The translations under genes were made by a program, and so were the position numbers. A model generated the notes under the pieces. The model ran no database searches. It was not told where the DNA came from and saw only the letters and a list, made by a program, of their open reading frames with translations. Below are positions 48,384 to 60,300 of a stretch of 64,000 nucleotides of DNA, in pieces; positions within the stretch are counted from its first letter, which is position 1, and every line of letters begins with the position of its first letter. Origin of the DNA: Ciona intestinalis (Eukaryota; Chordata; Ascidiacea; Phlebobranchia; Cionidae); contig NC_020167.2 of assembly GCF_000224145.3 (NCBI RefSeq), positions 4,660,991-4,724,990 on the forward strand. Reading direction: 5' to 3'.

Positions 48384-50867
48384 AAACTGGAAGACTTTAA
48401 ACGTCCGCTCTCCAAATCTCCGATTCGGTAAGCGTTGTTTGTAAATGGTTAAAAATTGATATGACTTACTTACACGTTTGTACTTTTACATATTATACAG
48501 GACACTTTCAAATCAGTCGACGCCTCACAAGTTTACTCGCCGTCCTTCAACCGCACCAGGATTATTTCAAACGATTGAGAATTACACCGAATGTTGTCTA
48601 GAAGGTGATAAAGTAAAGATCAAGTCGTCTTCATCGTATATTAATGATGACGAACAGAAAGAGGTGATGCACATATAGTAGGCTAGGAGTTGATGGGGCA
48701 CCTTTTTATTCTATTTTCTCGTCCCATTCGATGGTAAACAAAAAGTTTTAAAGACTTATAAAACTATATGAGGAATTTGATAAACGTTTGAAATCGTTTT
48801 CTGAAAGCATTTGTATAGTAAAAGCGAATGTTATGGATAAAGACGATTGGTTCTACTTTACCGTAATCTTAATGCACCGAGGACTTTTTAAACATTGCGA
48901 GTGTATATACATTAAAACGTCATTATTTATACGAGGGTTTGACCTATAATATGTATACGTTTTTTTTGCTAAACTGTACATGCTATATTTTAAACCACGT
49001 CGTTTCTGTTTTAGGAGAAAAAGACAGCAAAAGAAGTGTCTAACAAGCCGACCGCGAGAGCGCGGCGAAAAGTTGGATTCGGAAAAGTTAAACGATATGG
49101 TTTGCTGAAACCGATGCGATACAAACCGAAAGTTAAAAGAAAAATAGAAAAACAGAAGCCTAACGACAACAACACCAAGGTAAGTTTGGAAGAAATTAAA
49201 GCATTGAAAAAAATGTTCTTTTCATAAATTTTAATATCTTACCAAAAAACAAAAAAAATCGTTTTGTTTGGGTTTTCATCCAGATTCTTCTCAGACCACT
49301 CAATTCTACCAAACGTACAACATTTAATAAAAGAATTCAAGTCTACGTTCCTTCGCCTGAAGTTCCATTGACGTCACCTGACGACGATTCAAGCAATGAT
49401 TATGACGCAACAAAGGCGAGATTGTCGATTCTTAACTGCGCTCTGTTCCCTTTGTCCCCTGTAAATTCAAGGCGTCGTAAAACACGTATGTAAATGTTTT
49501 CTATACAGTAGTGTGGGGAAAGATGGAACACCTTTTAACTTTATTTTCTCGTCCCATTTGGTAGTAAAAAAACAACATTCAAAGATTTATAAAACTATAT
49601 CGTCACGACTCCCATAGACCGTTGTTAATTGTTTAAAACACGATCACGATATTTAAATATTATGTGCTAAAGATGTCCCTATCTTCCCCGACCCTACTAT
49701 ATTATTATATACTTGTTTTATAACTACAGTTGTTTTCCCGCCACGATAAACGATTAAAGCTGCTTTTCTACATCCATATATGCTGTTTACATCACAGGCA
49801 GTCCATATGAAAACAGTTTGGTCCCGAGTTTGAGAAATTACAGTGCGAGATATTACGGTCACCGAAGACTTCCTGCAGCCACGATAAATAACATGGTTGA
49901 TCGATTATACGAAAGTCGAAGTCGGAACAACTTACAAAAGTGGGTGACTCTCTTGATAATTTTACATTACTGATTTAAGTTTCATAACCAATAACTATAA
50001 TATATTGTGGGGTGCGGTAAAATAGGACACATTATTTTATTTACTCGTCCCATTTGGTAGTAAACACACAGTAACATTCAAAGATATTATAAAATGCATA
50101 TCTCTCACGACTTCCATAGACCGTTGTTAATTGTTTAAAACACGATTGGGATATTTGGATATTGTGTTAAAGGTGTCCCATCTTCTCCCACACTACTATA
50201 TAACCGTGATAGTCCCGCGATTATAAAATGGCGTAATTGTTAATTCTGAAAAACACAATTAGGGTATATGATATTTAATTGCTAACGGTATCCTATCTTA
50301 CCCTCATAGTATTTTATATAGATCCAAAAACTTTGAAAACAGAAGCAGGAAAATGAGAAACAATCATATAACCAAAGCAATCAACCAGACTATGAATCGA
50401 TTAAGAAATTTCCAACATACGTAAGATGAAGCGGGATAAAGTTTAGTCTGAATAAATATAAACTGTTATCATTATTCTGCAGGAATTTGTCGCTATCAGA
50501 TCACGTCCAACGATTGACTGACGAACTAGAATGTACGAAGCAGGTGAAACATTTTTCAAAACCAAGATTTGCTGTTTGTCTTGCTTTTCGACATTTTTTT
50601 GGAAGGCTATTTTAAAGAGTGCCTTTTAAGGCTACTGAAAGCGTGAGCAACCAGCCTACAAAGGACGTTTCAAGTGTCCTGTTTGACGTTATGCGGACAA
50701 AAACATTTTAGCTGCAAATAACACTATAACCAAAAAATTAAAATATATTGGAAAATGGTTAAATGTATATAGTGGAAAATGGTTAAATGTCCTGACCTAC
50801 TAGAAACTAGATTTACTACCTCTTTTTATTTTAGGCGATAAATGAAATATACTTTATGATGGGATGA
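48384..50867 (+). CDS. Unrecognised basic, low-complexity protein, 5' exon unresolved
   Basis: Eight exons in frame: 48384-48427, 48501-48663, 49015-49179, 49284-49485, 49798-49939, 50322-50420, 50483-50543, 50835-50867 (TGA), 302 residues seen. Every join has a GT donor and AG acceptor and all phases agree, which makes it a real gene. Lys/Arg-rich and probably disordered: PHKFTRRPSTAPGLF, RARRKVGFGKVKRYGLLKP, MRYKPKVKRKIEKQKP, STKRTTFNKRIQVYVPSP. The later part is more ordered and possibly helical: ARYYGHRRLPAATINNMVD, RLYESRSRNNLQ, NLSLSDHVQRLTDELEC. No signal peptide or membrane span. The composition would fit a nuclear or cytoskeleton/cilium-associated protein, but I do not recognise a family. 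It carries MITEs in at least three introns. Confidence 0.65.
48677..48780 (+). mobile_element. MITE, GGGTGGGGGAAGATGGGAC family, 5' half
   Basis: ATAGTAGGCTAGGAGTTGAT, then CTATTTTCTCGTCCCATTCG and TGGTAAACAAAAAG; stops after ACTTATAAAACTATATG. Confidence 0.7.
49500..49703 (+). mobile_element. MITE, GGGTGGGGGAAGATGGGAC family
   Basis: ACAGTAGTGTGGGGAAAGAT to CTATCTTCCCCGACCCTACT, in an intron of the basic-protein gene. Confidence 0.9.
50003..50203 (+). mobile_element. MITE, GGGTGGGGGAAGATGGGAC family
   Basis: TGTGGGGTGCGGTAAAATAG to CCCATCTTCTCCCACACTAC. A second, worn 3' part (AAACACAATTAGGGTATATG to CTTACCCTCATAGTATT) follows directly at about 50210-50318. Confidence 0.85.
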
Positions 50868-51046
50868 AACATACAAGCCGGAACTGCCGTTTTCGCAATG
50901 TGGTGTGAGAAGTTCGTTGGAAACTTCATATAACCGCAACGTTTACTGCGCGATTACCATGGGGGAAATGAAACCGAACAGGTTCTATTGTGGTTGTGGT
51001 TGGATTTCATAGTAAAAGCTAACCACTTATTTTATATTTAAGTATA

Positions 51047-51240
51047 AAGTAGGGTGGGGGAGGATGGGACATATTTTTATTCTATTGTCTTGTCTCATTT
51101 GGTAGTAAACACAGAACATTTCTTTTAATAATACCGTATTAGCAAGACTTCCATAGGCCGTTGTTTATTTTTTAAAACACGATCGGGATATTTGGATAAT
51201 ATGTAATAAAGGTGTCCTGTCTTCCCCCATCCTACTGTAC
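51047..51240 (+). mobile_element. MITE, GGGTGGGGGAAGATGGGAC family
   Basis: AAAGTAGGGTGGGGGAGGAT to CCTGTCTTCCCCCATCCTAC, between the basic-protein gene and the two-repeat ORF. A short reversed SINE tail (CCCCGCATGACGGAGCAACG) follows at 51243-51300. Confidence 0.9.
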
Positions 51241-51370
51241 ATATATGAATAAATGTGCTTTATTTTTCCCCGCATGACGGAGCAACGACAACCATTATTC
51301 CAAGTGTGTTATTATTAGCAACTAAATCTCATATACCCAAACCCCTTATCATGTTTCTTCCGTTTTTAAG

Positions 51371-51913
51371 CAGCAGGTTTCATAGGACAACCCCAAACTC
51401 AACCATTGGAGAAAACAAACAAGGGGCTAACAGGGGATTAACAGCAACGCAGTTACAGGATTTGATAGAAAGATTAACGAAGCCCAAACCACAAAACAAA
51501 ACCTGCCATACCAACTGCACCAAAACGCTTGTCGAACCTGGGCATGTCAATAGATCTAAAACTAGAAAGATAAATGACATGGAATATATGAAATCGCCCA
51601 GCGAAACGAAGAAGTTACAAAACAAATGCGGTTTATTAATCACGAGAAGAAGGCTGCTGATGCCAAGACGAGAACAAAACACTCTGCTTCGTCTTTAATA
51701 ACCTGGCAGGACACATTACGTGCAAAACGAGAATTCGAAAATGTAGTAGCACCCACAGTGCCTAAGAAGACACTGACCCCTACTGAGCAATTCAAACTGA
51801 TTGAGAAGCTCACTAAAGGCGCTAGTGAGAAAGCACCAGATCGCCGCCGTGTGCCAACCGAAGCGGAAAAACGCTTTGGTATTGTATGCTCGCTTATGTG
51901 GACCGGGTATTAA
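51371..51913 (+). CDS. Small two-repeat protein with a frame switch near 51588
   Basis: After an acceptor-like TTTTTAAGCAG, frame one reads RFHRTTPNSTIGENKQGAN and LTATQLQDLIERLTKPKP; from about 51590 the coding quality passes to another frame, YEIAQRNEEVTKQMRF, HEKKAADAKTRTK, then LTPTEQFKLIEKLTKG and RRRVPTEAEKRFG, ending SLMWTGY-stop at 51913. The two LTxTxxxxLIE(R/K)LTK units are clearly related, which ties the halves together. The switch falls in an ATATAT run, so a two-base length difference (allele, assembly error or mutation) is the simplest reading. Charged, soluble, no membrane span. It faintly recalls short-repeat sperm/ciliary microtubule proteins, without firm evidence. The upstream start is not defined. 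Confidence 0.4.
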
Positions 51914-54303
51914 AACATAGTAGTTGCAATATTTATGTTTTACTTTCATGAGTATTACTATACAGGGTTTATAGTACTATTTTTGGATTTAGTGAATTGC
52001 CATAAAATACACGGTAGTTTAAAGTACTTCGAGACGGCTATGAGCAATTGAGCGACGTTATATTAAAAAAAAGGAAGTTTAACATCATTTAATGAACGGT
52101 TTCAAATTTACCGCTAGAAAATATCTTATCTGGTGTGGGTAACAAACTCACAGTTAAAAAGAAATAGAGCGGGACTGAGATCTGTGTGTTAAGATTTTGA
52201 GTTAGTGTTCGGATTCGCCTTAACTTTATGAATTTTACATTTTATAAATATTTCTCTTCCTTACATATATGCAAGCAACACGTCACAACTATTGCTGCTA
52301 CTTGCAGTTTATTTACGCCTATGGCATCGATCGTCGTGCTAAAATAACCGAAATCGTTTTCCCTTAGTTGTTAATTAGACGCACGGGTCTAATTTTTGCA
52401 AATCAAGCAAGACGGAGAAGCCATGCAGTGTGTAGTCCCAAGTCTTCAGTCGTTGTGCCAATAAAGTTGCAACCGCCAGACCGAAGCATTGAACTAGTGC
52501 GGTGTACAGCAGCGTAATGCAATATCATAATTAGATTATTAGATTACTCATCGCTTACAATGAAGCGACGTCGAACCAGTACATCATAGTACGTATTAAT
52601 TGGTTAGGTAACTTGGCATTTTTGCAGATTATCTGACGAATTTAAGAACGTATAATAAGTTTTAATTGCAAATAACGTTTACGTTGATTATTTGCCGTAA
52701 ATGAGCGACAACATGTTAATATTTCTGAATTGTACGAAATTACATGTGTTGTCACTTTCAAAAACTCGAATATGTTCAAAACATTACGTGTTTGGCCACT
52801 TACATCATGCACATACAGCGATAAACAGTTATAAAGTATTTATTAAGGTAATGCAAAGGTATGTTACGCTGTTGTTGCACAAAATGACAATAATCAGTAA
52901 AATTTATTGGTGTTACATTTCTGTTACTTAGTCGGTCCTCAGTAAAAATTTCATTGTGCAGTCATCCGTATCAGACGAGCAGTTCTTGGTTGACCGATTG
53001 TGACAGCACCAACTTTTCTTGTTTCAACTTCAAAAAGTTAACAAAGAAAGCATACATAACTACGCCGAGCGTTTTAAGTCGAGCGATATGTTTACCAAGA
53101 ATATTCGTGTTAGGTAATATCGATCTAGAAGCGAGGCGATGAGGTGAGAACGATTCCAGTGGTTAGCCTGCTGGTACAAAATCTAAAAGCCGGTTCATAT
53201 AGGCAAGGGTGAGGCGACACGCGCCATGGGGTATTAGCGATTATGTGTGTACGCTGCGGTTTCAGTCAATCGTAACACAATCGTATTAATAACTTTCTAT
53301 TCAACGGTCGTGGCTGAGCTGAGGTATGTCATGTCGTGTGTTCGTTCTAATGTTTACTTCGTGTGTATTCAGCCAGAAAGGCCGTTTTCGTATATTTTTA
53401 GTGCTAATACTTGTAAAATTGCGTTAAAACGCATTTGGTGTTACTTTTAATATTAGTACAGAGTTAGTAATGCGGAAAAGCACTATACCATATAATAGTA
53501 CGAGAGGTATCGCAAGTTAGCACTAAAATGTACCTGTTGATTCAATTAAATCTTTGTTTGCTNTGTAAAAGGCTGACAGGAAGACGTAAAAACATTCGGC
53601 AAACAGTCTCGGTCTACATCCTACAGCGATGGTGATGGCTGGTTTTAGATAATGAGCGATTCAGTCAACACAATAACGTGTATTGACTTTTGCCATTTCC
53701 AGAATCCAAAGTAGACAATAGTCGGTACGAAGAAGATACAGGGGAACTCGTCACCCGCTATTAGACTAAGTTATGTTGGTATTAAAAAGATTACGTTCAG
53801 CTAATTTGTAGGTTTCGATACGAAAATTAACAGTCGTCTGTAAGACGTCCCTTTTGTTATTACAATCATTTAGAATGGTGTTACCGCAGCAGACTAGTTT
53901 TTAATGGATGAAGCAGGACATGTAATATCACATGAGCGAATATTGGCGTACTTGACGTTGGGAATAGGATGGTCTTGTTTTAGGCCTGTAGCCTGTCGTT
54001 ACCACGTCCCCGATCTGTTAAATAATTGATTAGTTGTACGTTGCTGCATTTAAAACAGCGTCTGTAAGAAATTTTATTTGCCGTAATAAAAAAAATGTTT
54101 TTGCAGATATGCCATAAGACATTGTTTGACTTAAACACGTTTTATTAAAGGGCAGTTGAATATTTTACAAATGCTTTCGCTATAGTAATGTATCTTGGAC
54201 TTAGTATTTAAAAGTCATACAAAACAAACCAGCAATGGTGGTTGGTAATTGCATGACAAGCTGCTTAAGTTGGACAAAATGCAAGAACTTCTATAGCGGA
54301 CAA
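51914..54303. other. Spacer upstream of F-spondin, no gene recognised
   Basis: Small ORFs at 52701-53450 lack splice or family support. About 53155-53225 has a weak SINE-head likeness (CCAGTGGTTAGCCTGCTGG). One N at 53563. Should hold the F-spondin promoter. Confidence 0.4.
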
Positions 54304-57300
54304 ATGGGTCCTTTAACAAGTTTCAAACTTAGGATATTACTTTGTTCGTTCCTGTTCCTTCAACTTGCGGAATCTGGTCGCCGGGTTGCGAATCCTGCCC
54401 GACAGCAATCTGGTTGTCCGACGGACATTTCACAACGTTATTTTTCACGTCCACGTCCAAGGAGAGGCGACAATGGATTTCAAGTTCGAATTGAGGGAGA
54501 TCCAGAAGATTACGAACCCGAGAGAGAATACGTTGGTAGGCAAATTATGTATGGTATGCCTTAAACCATTCGCCTACCAAATTAACATATTTGTAATAAA
54601 CGCAATATGAGCATTTTTTGTGTTACGAACTATATAGTTAAGTGGGTAAAATATATGAGATATTTTGACTGTTTTCATTTCTTTTTCTCGTCACATTTGG
54701 TAGAAAACAAAGAATATTTACAAAATTATATAAAGTAACTTACCGACTCTAAATATCTGCTGTTATTGATTGATGAAAAAAAGATCAGGAAACATGGATT
54801 TATGTGCCAACTGTAGCGCAACCTATACTCTACAGTTCTATAACACGTTTTGACCAGTCATGAAAAAGATATAGACGTTTGTGTTTGGATGGCAGTAAAT
54901 TTGTATATTATAACTTTGCTTTTGTCTATACTAAAGCCAAAGTTTAGACACTGTTTATCAATAGTGACCATTCAAAGTACAAACCCTGCTTCGTTTCGTG
55001 GATTTATGCTCACAGCAAAGCATGCAAGCAATGACGAACCAGCTGGCACTTTTACGGTAAATCATTTATTTACAGTAAATCTTACAAAACGTCAGTAATT
55101 GAAAACACCCTACGGACAAAACTATACTTAAAAATGACAGAGGCGTAATTTATATTGAGTGGTATTTAATTGAAACAAACAAGGTGTAACCTGGAAGAAA
55201 AGTGTATGTCATATCTTTATCATGCATTCAAATATTATATCATGCATTCAAATTTTTTTAATTTAAATGTTATTATCAACGAAAGTCAATATACTTTCAT
55301 ACAGCCAATAAACTCTTACACGTCCCGTGTGTTGAGGTCTTGTCCCAGCTATGCCACCCAAGTTACCAACGGCAAGAAGAAACGTGTCTCTGTAAGATGG
55401 ACAGCCCCTGCTAGAGGATTTGGTTGCGTGGTGCTGGCGGCAAGTGTTGTACAAAAAGGTAATTTCGGAAAATAGGTACAGTAACGGTGTTTGATATGCT
55501 TTGTCAGAAGTTAAGTTTTTGTCATAAATTCAGTTCCTTTTTTTCGTATTTTTTTTGGGGGAGGGGGGCAAAACAAAAATATTTTGGTAAATGGTCGCTA
55601 TATATAGTTGACAGCGGGAAAATTTATGGTATAGACTAACCAGTGGATTTTCAACATATAACACGTACATTCATATCGAATTGGCGTTCTAAGTATGTTT
55701 TGAAAAATAGTTCTGTTGTAGAAACATTGTTGACATAGGTTGGATATGGTTTCGCCACGAAGGAAGACTGTCACTAAATATTTGTGAAAGAGAAGCCTTG
55801 CCTCCATCAAATGCAACCACGGATTGTTGCGCTTGTGGAAATGCTACTTACCATATGACGTTTTATGGACTGTGGTCGCCGACCAGTCATCCGAAAGATT
55901 ATCCTGGTTTGTAAACTTTTCTTGTACTTTCGGTATCGAGCTATATATGTACAATTAACATTGGCGTTTTGATTACTTTCTTTTTACTTTTTACTTTACA
56001 GCGTTTTCTACGCACTGGTCAAACGTAATCGGAGCGTCGCACAGCAGTGAATACTCGATCTGGGATTATGGAGAATTTGCGAGTCCAGCTGTACAGAAAG
56101 TCGCGGAATGGGGTTGGCCCAATGACGTCGAAACCGAGGTGACGTCACAAGGAGATCACGTGATGTCTCTAATCAAAACTCCAGCGCAATGGCCAGCCTA
56201 CCAACCGCGCAACTTGTGAGTAAATCTGTGGTTTATAAATGTCTGTTTAATATATATTCTGAAGACAACTATATGGTAGGGTGGGGAAATACGGGACACC
56301 TTTAGCACATATTTACAAAAGATCCTGTTCGTGTTTTAAACTATTAGCAACAGTCTATGAGAGTCGTGAGGAAGCGGTTTTATAAATCTTGGAAAGATTT
56401 TAGTTTACTACCAAATGGGACAAGAAATTAAAATAAAAAGGTGTCCCATCTTCCCCCCCCCACTCTACTATAATACTTTTTAGTCCAATGACTGTGCAAG
56501 TTATTTTAAACTTTTTTTTTTAAAAAAAAACGACAATTTTGTTTACCCTTTTTCAAAGTTCTATTTGTCATTTCTACCTCATTATCCAAAGAACAAAATA
56601 TCATGTTTGATGACGTAGATAAATTTCATAAAACAGGAGGAATCCTCCATCTGACACGTTTCAAGTTGATCAATCCCGCCACCTGGTGTCGTTGTTGAGC
56701 ATGCTTGGTCCAAGTCCTGATTGGAATGTTGGAATAACAAAAGAGACGATGTGCACGTTAGAGTGTGGTTGGATTGGCACAAGGGTGTAAGTAATTAATT
56801 TTGCTATATGATAGTTTGGGGTAGAATGATTTACGTATTCCTGCTATTTTCTCGTCCCACTTGGTAGTAAACAAAGAATATTGCAGATTTATGATTATAA
56901 AATAGCGTTGTTAATGGGTATAACACTATTAAGGAGTATGGAATATTATGTTCTAACATAACTATCCTACCCCACAGTAAAATAAACATTTATATTTCTT
57001 GTTAACCTTCAAAGTAAGTAATAATAATCGGTAAAAAATCCTGGCTCCATTATATATAAGTCCTTGATTTCTTCAGGTACAATTTAACGCCGTGGGACGC
57101 CGGTACAGACAGTGGGGTATCATACCTGTCTGCGAACTCAGCCACAACCCCACATGAGAGAATACGGGCCTTAACATCTGCCGACGACCCGGAATCGCCG
57201 TTTTATAAAGAAGGGGGTGGCAACATTGAACCCGTGGCAAGAGTTGTTATAACTCGCACAAGTTTATCTGTAAGTGAAGCTTTTTATATTGTGTTATATA

Positions 57301-60300
57301 GAAATTTGGGGTAATGTATACCGTTGGCATGTATTGTCCCGTATTTCGTAAGCGTGTGTTTGCAATTAATACCTCATTTATAGTCGTGGGTATACAGTAA
57401 TTATTTATTGCTTACTACCAAATAAAGAAAGTATAAACGATAAAAGAGACTGAAAACATGTACCATCTTACCCCAACCTATATATATTATTCCCGTAATA
57501 TGTATGATATTATACATTTATTGAACAGGGCTCGTAATTTGCTATATAACAACAATAATGGTATAAATATACTTGCAAAGGGTGGACAGTGTGGTCACAG
57601 TGAACCTGTTCTCAAGCAGTATTCAGTCACGTCACAATCAACCACAAGTGACGTCACAATGTGTTCCTATGGCCAGTGGAGCGATTGGTCGGAATGTGCT
57701 GTGACGTGCGGTTGGGGGATCAAGGTAAGAACTGCTTATGGCCGATGTGTGTGTGTGTATATATATATATGAGATGATGCGCAGACATAGGCGCCAAACG
57801 TGTTCGATAAGGTAGGCAGCCTATACTCAACAGTTTCCCGCACTACAATAATTACTATACATTGGAACTAATATAGGTTAAAATTGTTCCACAAGATTGT
57901 GTTTAACTATCGGACGTAGCCTCTTCTGCATTAAACAAAGTTTGGTCCTTTGTGTGCACAGTCAGCACAGATGTATGTTTTTGATTATAAACATATTCCA
58001 TTTTTTATTAATTTAGACCCGAAGCAGGTCCGGAGGTTTTCGGAAATCGCCAAGCGAATGTGGGGCAACGATGGAGAAGGAAATTTGCCAAGGAAGCGGA
58101 GAATGCGCTGGAGGTGCTGGAGATTCTACTGTGTGTCTGTATTCAGGTTTGTACAAAGTTGTAGGTGTATATGAACGTAATATTTTTGACACCGTGTGTT
58201 TACAGATTGGATTTCATGGGGAGATTGTAGTGTAAGCTGCGGTGCGGGGTTAAAGGTTCGAAATCGTGTTCTGATGTGGCCGTCGGAAGCCTCCAATTGC
58301 AGGGAGCCGTTGAAAGGTCTTTATGCTTCAGTTATTGGGCTAGTGGGTAGTGTTAACAGGTGGTAATTTTGGTTGTTTAAAGAAATGACAGAGTGTGCTG
58401 CTTCTTGTGGTCCGGGAGATGCGTGCAATTACTCGACGTGGGGGGATTGGATGCCATGCCCGGTGACGTGTGGGGTTGGGCAAACCATCAGGAAAAGGTG
58501 TGTGTTAGAATTGAGATTTTTCATACTTATTAAAAATTCACACTTGGATACACTCTCGCAGATCTGTCACGGCGGGTTCAGATTGTAGTGCAGTCATGCA
58601 GAACAGCAAATGCATGACGTCAATGTCATGTGACCAAGTCACAGGTACAATGCAAACAACTATTCCCATATTCAATTTTATTTTAAAGTTTGATGTAATA
58701 GGGAAATATTACTTAATAACAGTTGATGTTGTCGGCTGTGTATATGCGGAGTGGTCTGATTGGTCAGCGTGTCCAGTCACGTGCGGTATTGGACAAACGT
58801 TTCGTAAGCGGATGTTACTCAGTGGGGAATCGACCTGCGAAGGTTTTCAAATGCAGCAAAGCAAGTGTATGACGTCAATGACATGCCCGAGTGACGACCA
58901 ATCAGCATGCGAGTACGGAGAATGGTCGGAATGGATGCCTTGCTCAGAAAGTTGTGGAAAAGGAGCAACTTTGAGGAAGAGGTTTCTTCTGGGTTAGTTT
59001 TTCGTGTATTTTTACTAATTGTATTTAACCAATGTGTCTGTTATTTTAATTGAAGAATGAGTGAATAAAGTTAGAAAACCTTTTAGTAAACACTGGTTTG
59101 GGGCAATTGCGGTTAAGCGTCTTGCTTAACGACACACACGCTAAAAATAGTAGTACCGGCAAGCCTCGAGCATGTATAACCTCCTGAGGCAGACCTAATA
59201 CCTATGGACGGCGGCACACAAGATGACTCTTGTTTTGTAAATATTTATTACTTGTTGTTCAGGTGAAGATTCTTCTAGTAATCAGTGCGAGGGTTTCGTC
59301 ATGGAAAACGCGGCTTGTCATAACCGACCTTGCTCTAATGAGTCAAACCACCAGCAATGTGTCTTTCTATCTTGGAACCCATGGATGCCATGCTCGGTTT
59401 CTTGTGGCAAGGGTGAGGAAACCTTCATTATAAACTTTTTTTAAGGCTTGTAACCAGTTTCGGTTGCTGTATGGACTTTATCGTTCAAATAACACGATAA
59501 TTCTGGCACACCTGTCATAAAAGTTATAGACACTAATTGTATATGCGTACCCTATAAGAAATAGCAATGAAAACGCTAATTATCGCATTTAAAATACCAA
59601 TTGTCTAAATTTAATCTTTAAAGATGTATATGTTTCTGTGCATACAGGCGAAACTCTTAGAAAACGTTTCCTCAACCAATCAGCGAGTGTGGACGGCTGC
59701 GAAAGATTTCAAATGGAGCAAAATCGTTGCATGGTACCGTGTGACGTCACAAGTGCAACAACATGCTTGTACTCCGAATGGTCCCCATGGGTTCCATGCG
59801 TAGGAGGTCGACTGACTGGACAAACTACTAGAAAAAAGTAGGAATTCTGGTTTTTATTTGATCGCACACGTTGTCGATACATCATTTATGTTTGTTTTTC
59901 TCAGAGTCCTAAAATTTGCCCCTGAGGGACTGTCCTGTGAAACGTTTATGATGGAAACAGCGGCATGCATCCCTGTTCCTGTGACTGCTGAAGGTGAGTC
60001 ATTGCATTATATACATAATGTGTCCCGTCTCCCTCTACCATATACCTCTTACAGGGCAAAACCAATGCTCATCAACTGAGTGGTCCGAGTGGTCGACATG
60101 CTGCAGACGAGAGCGGGAAACTAGAAAGCGACTACAGAGTTCGCCGAACTCGGGTTGTGTGCATTTGGTAAAACGACGACGTTGCCAAAATACTGAACCA
60201 TGTCGTAAGTTGTACAGTAGGATGGGAAAAAATTAGTAGTTAACAAAGAACATTCAAAGAAATATAAGAATATGTCCTCATGACTCTCATAGACCGTTGT

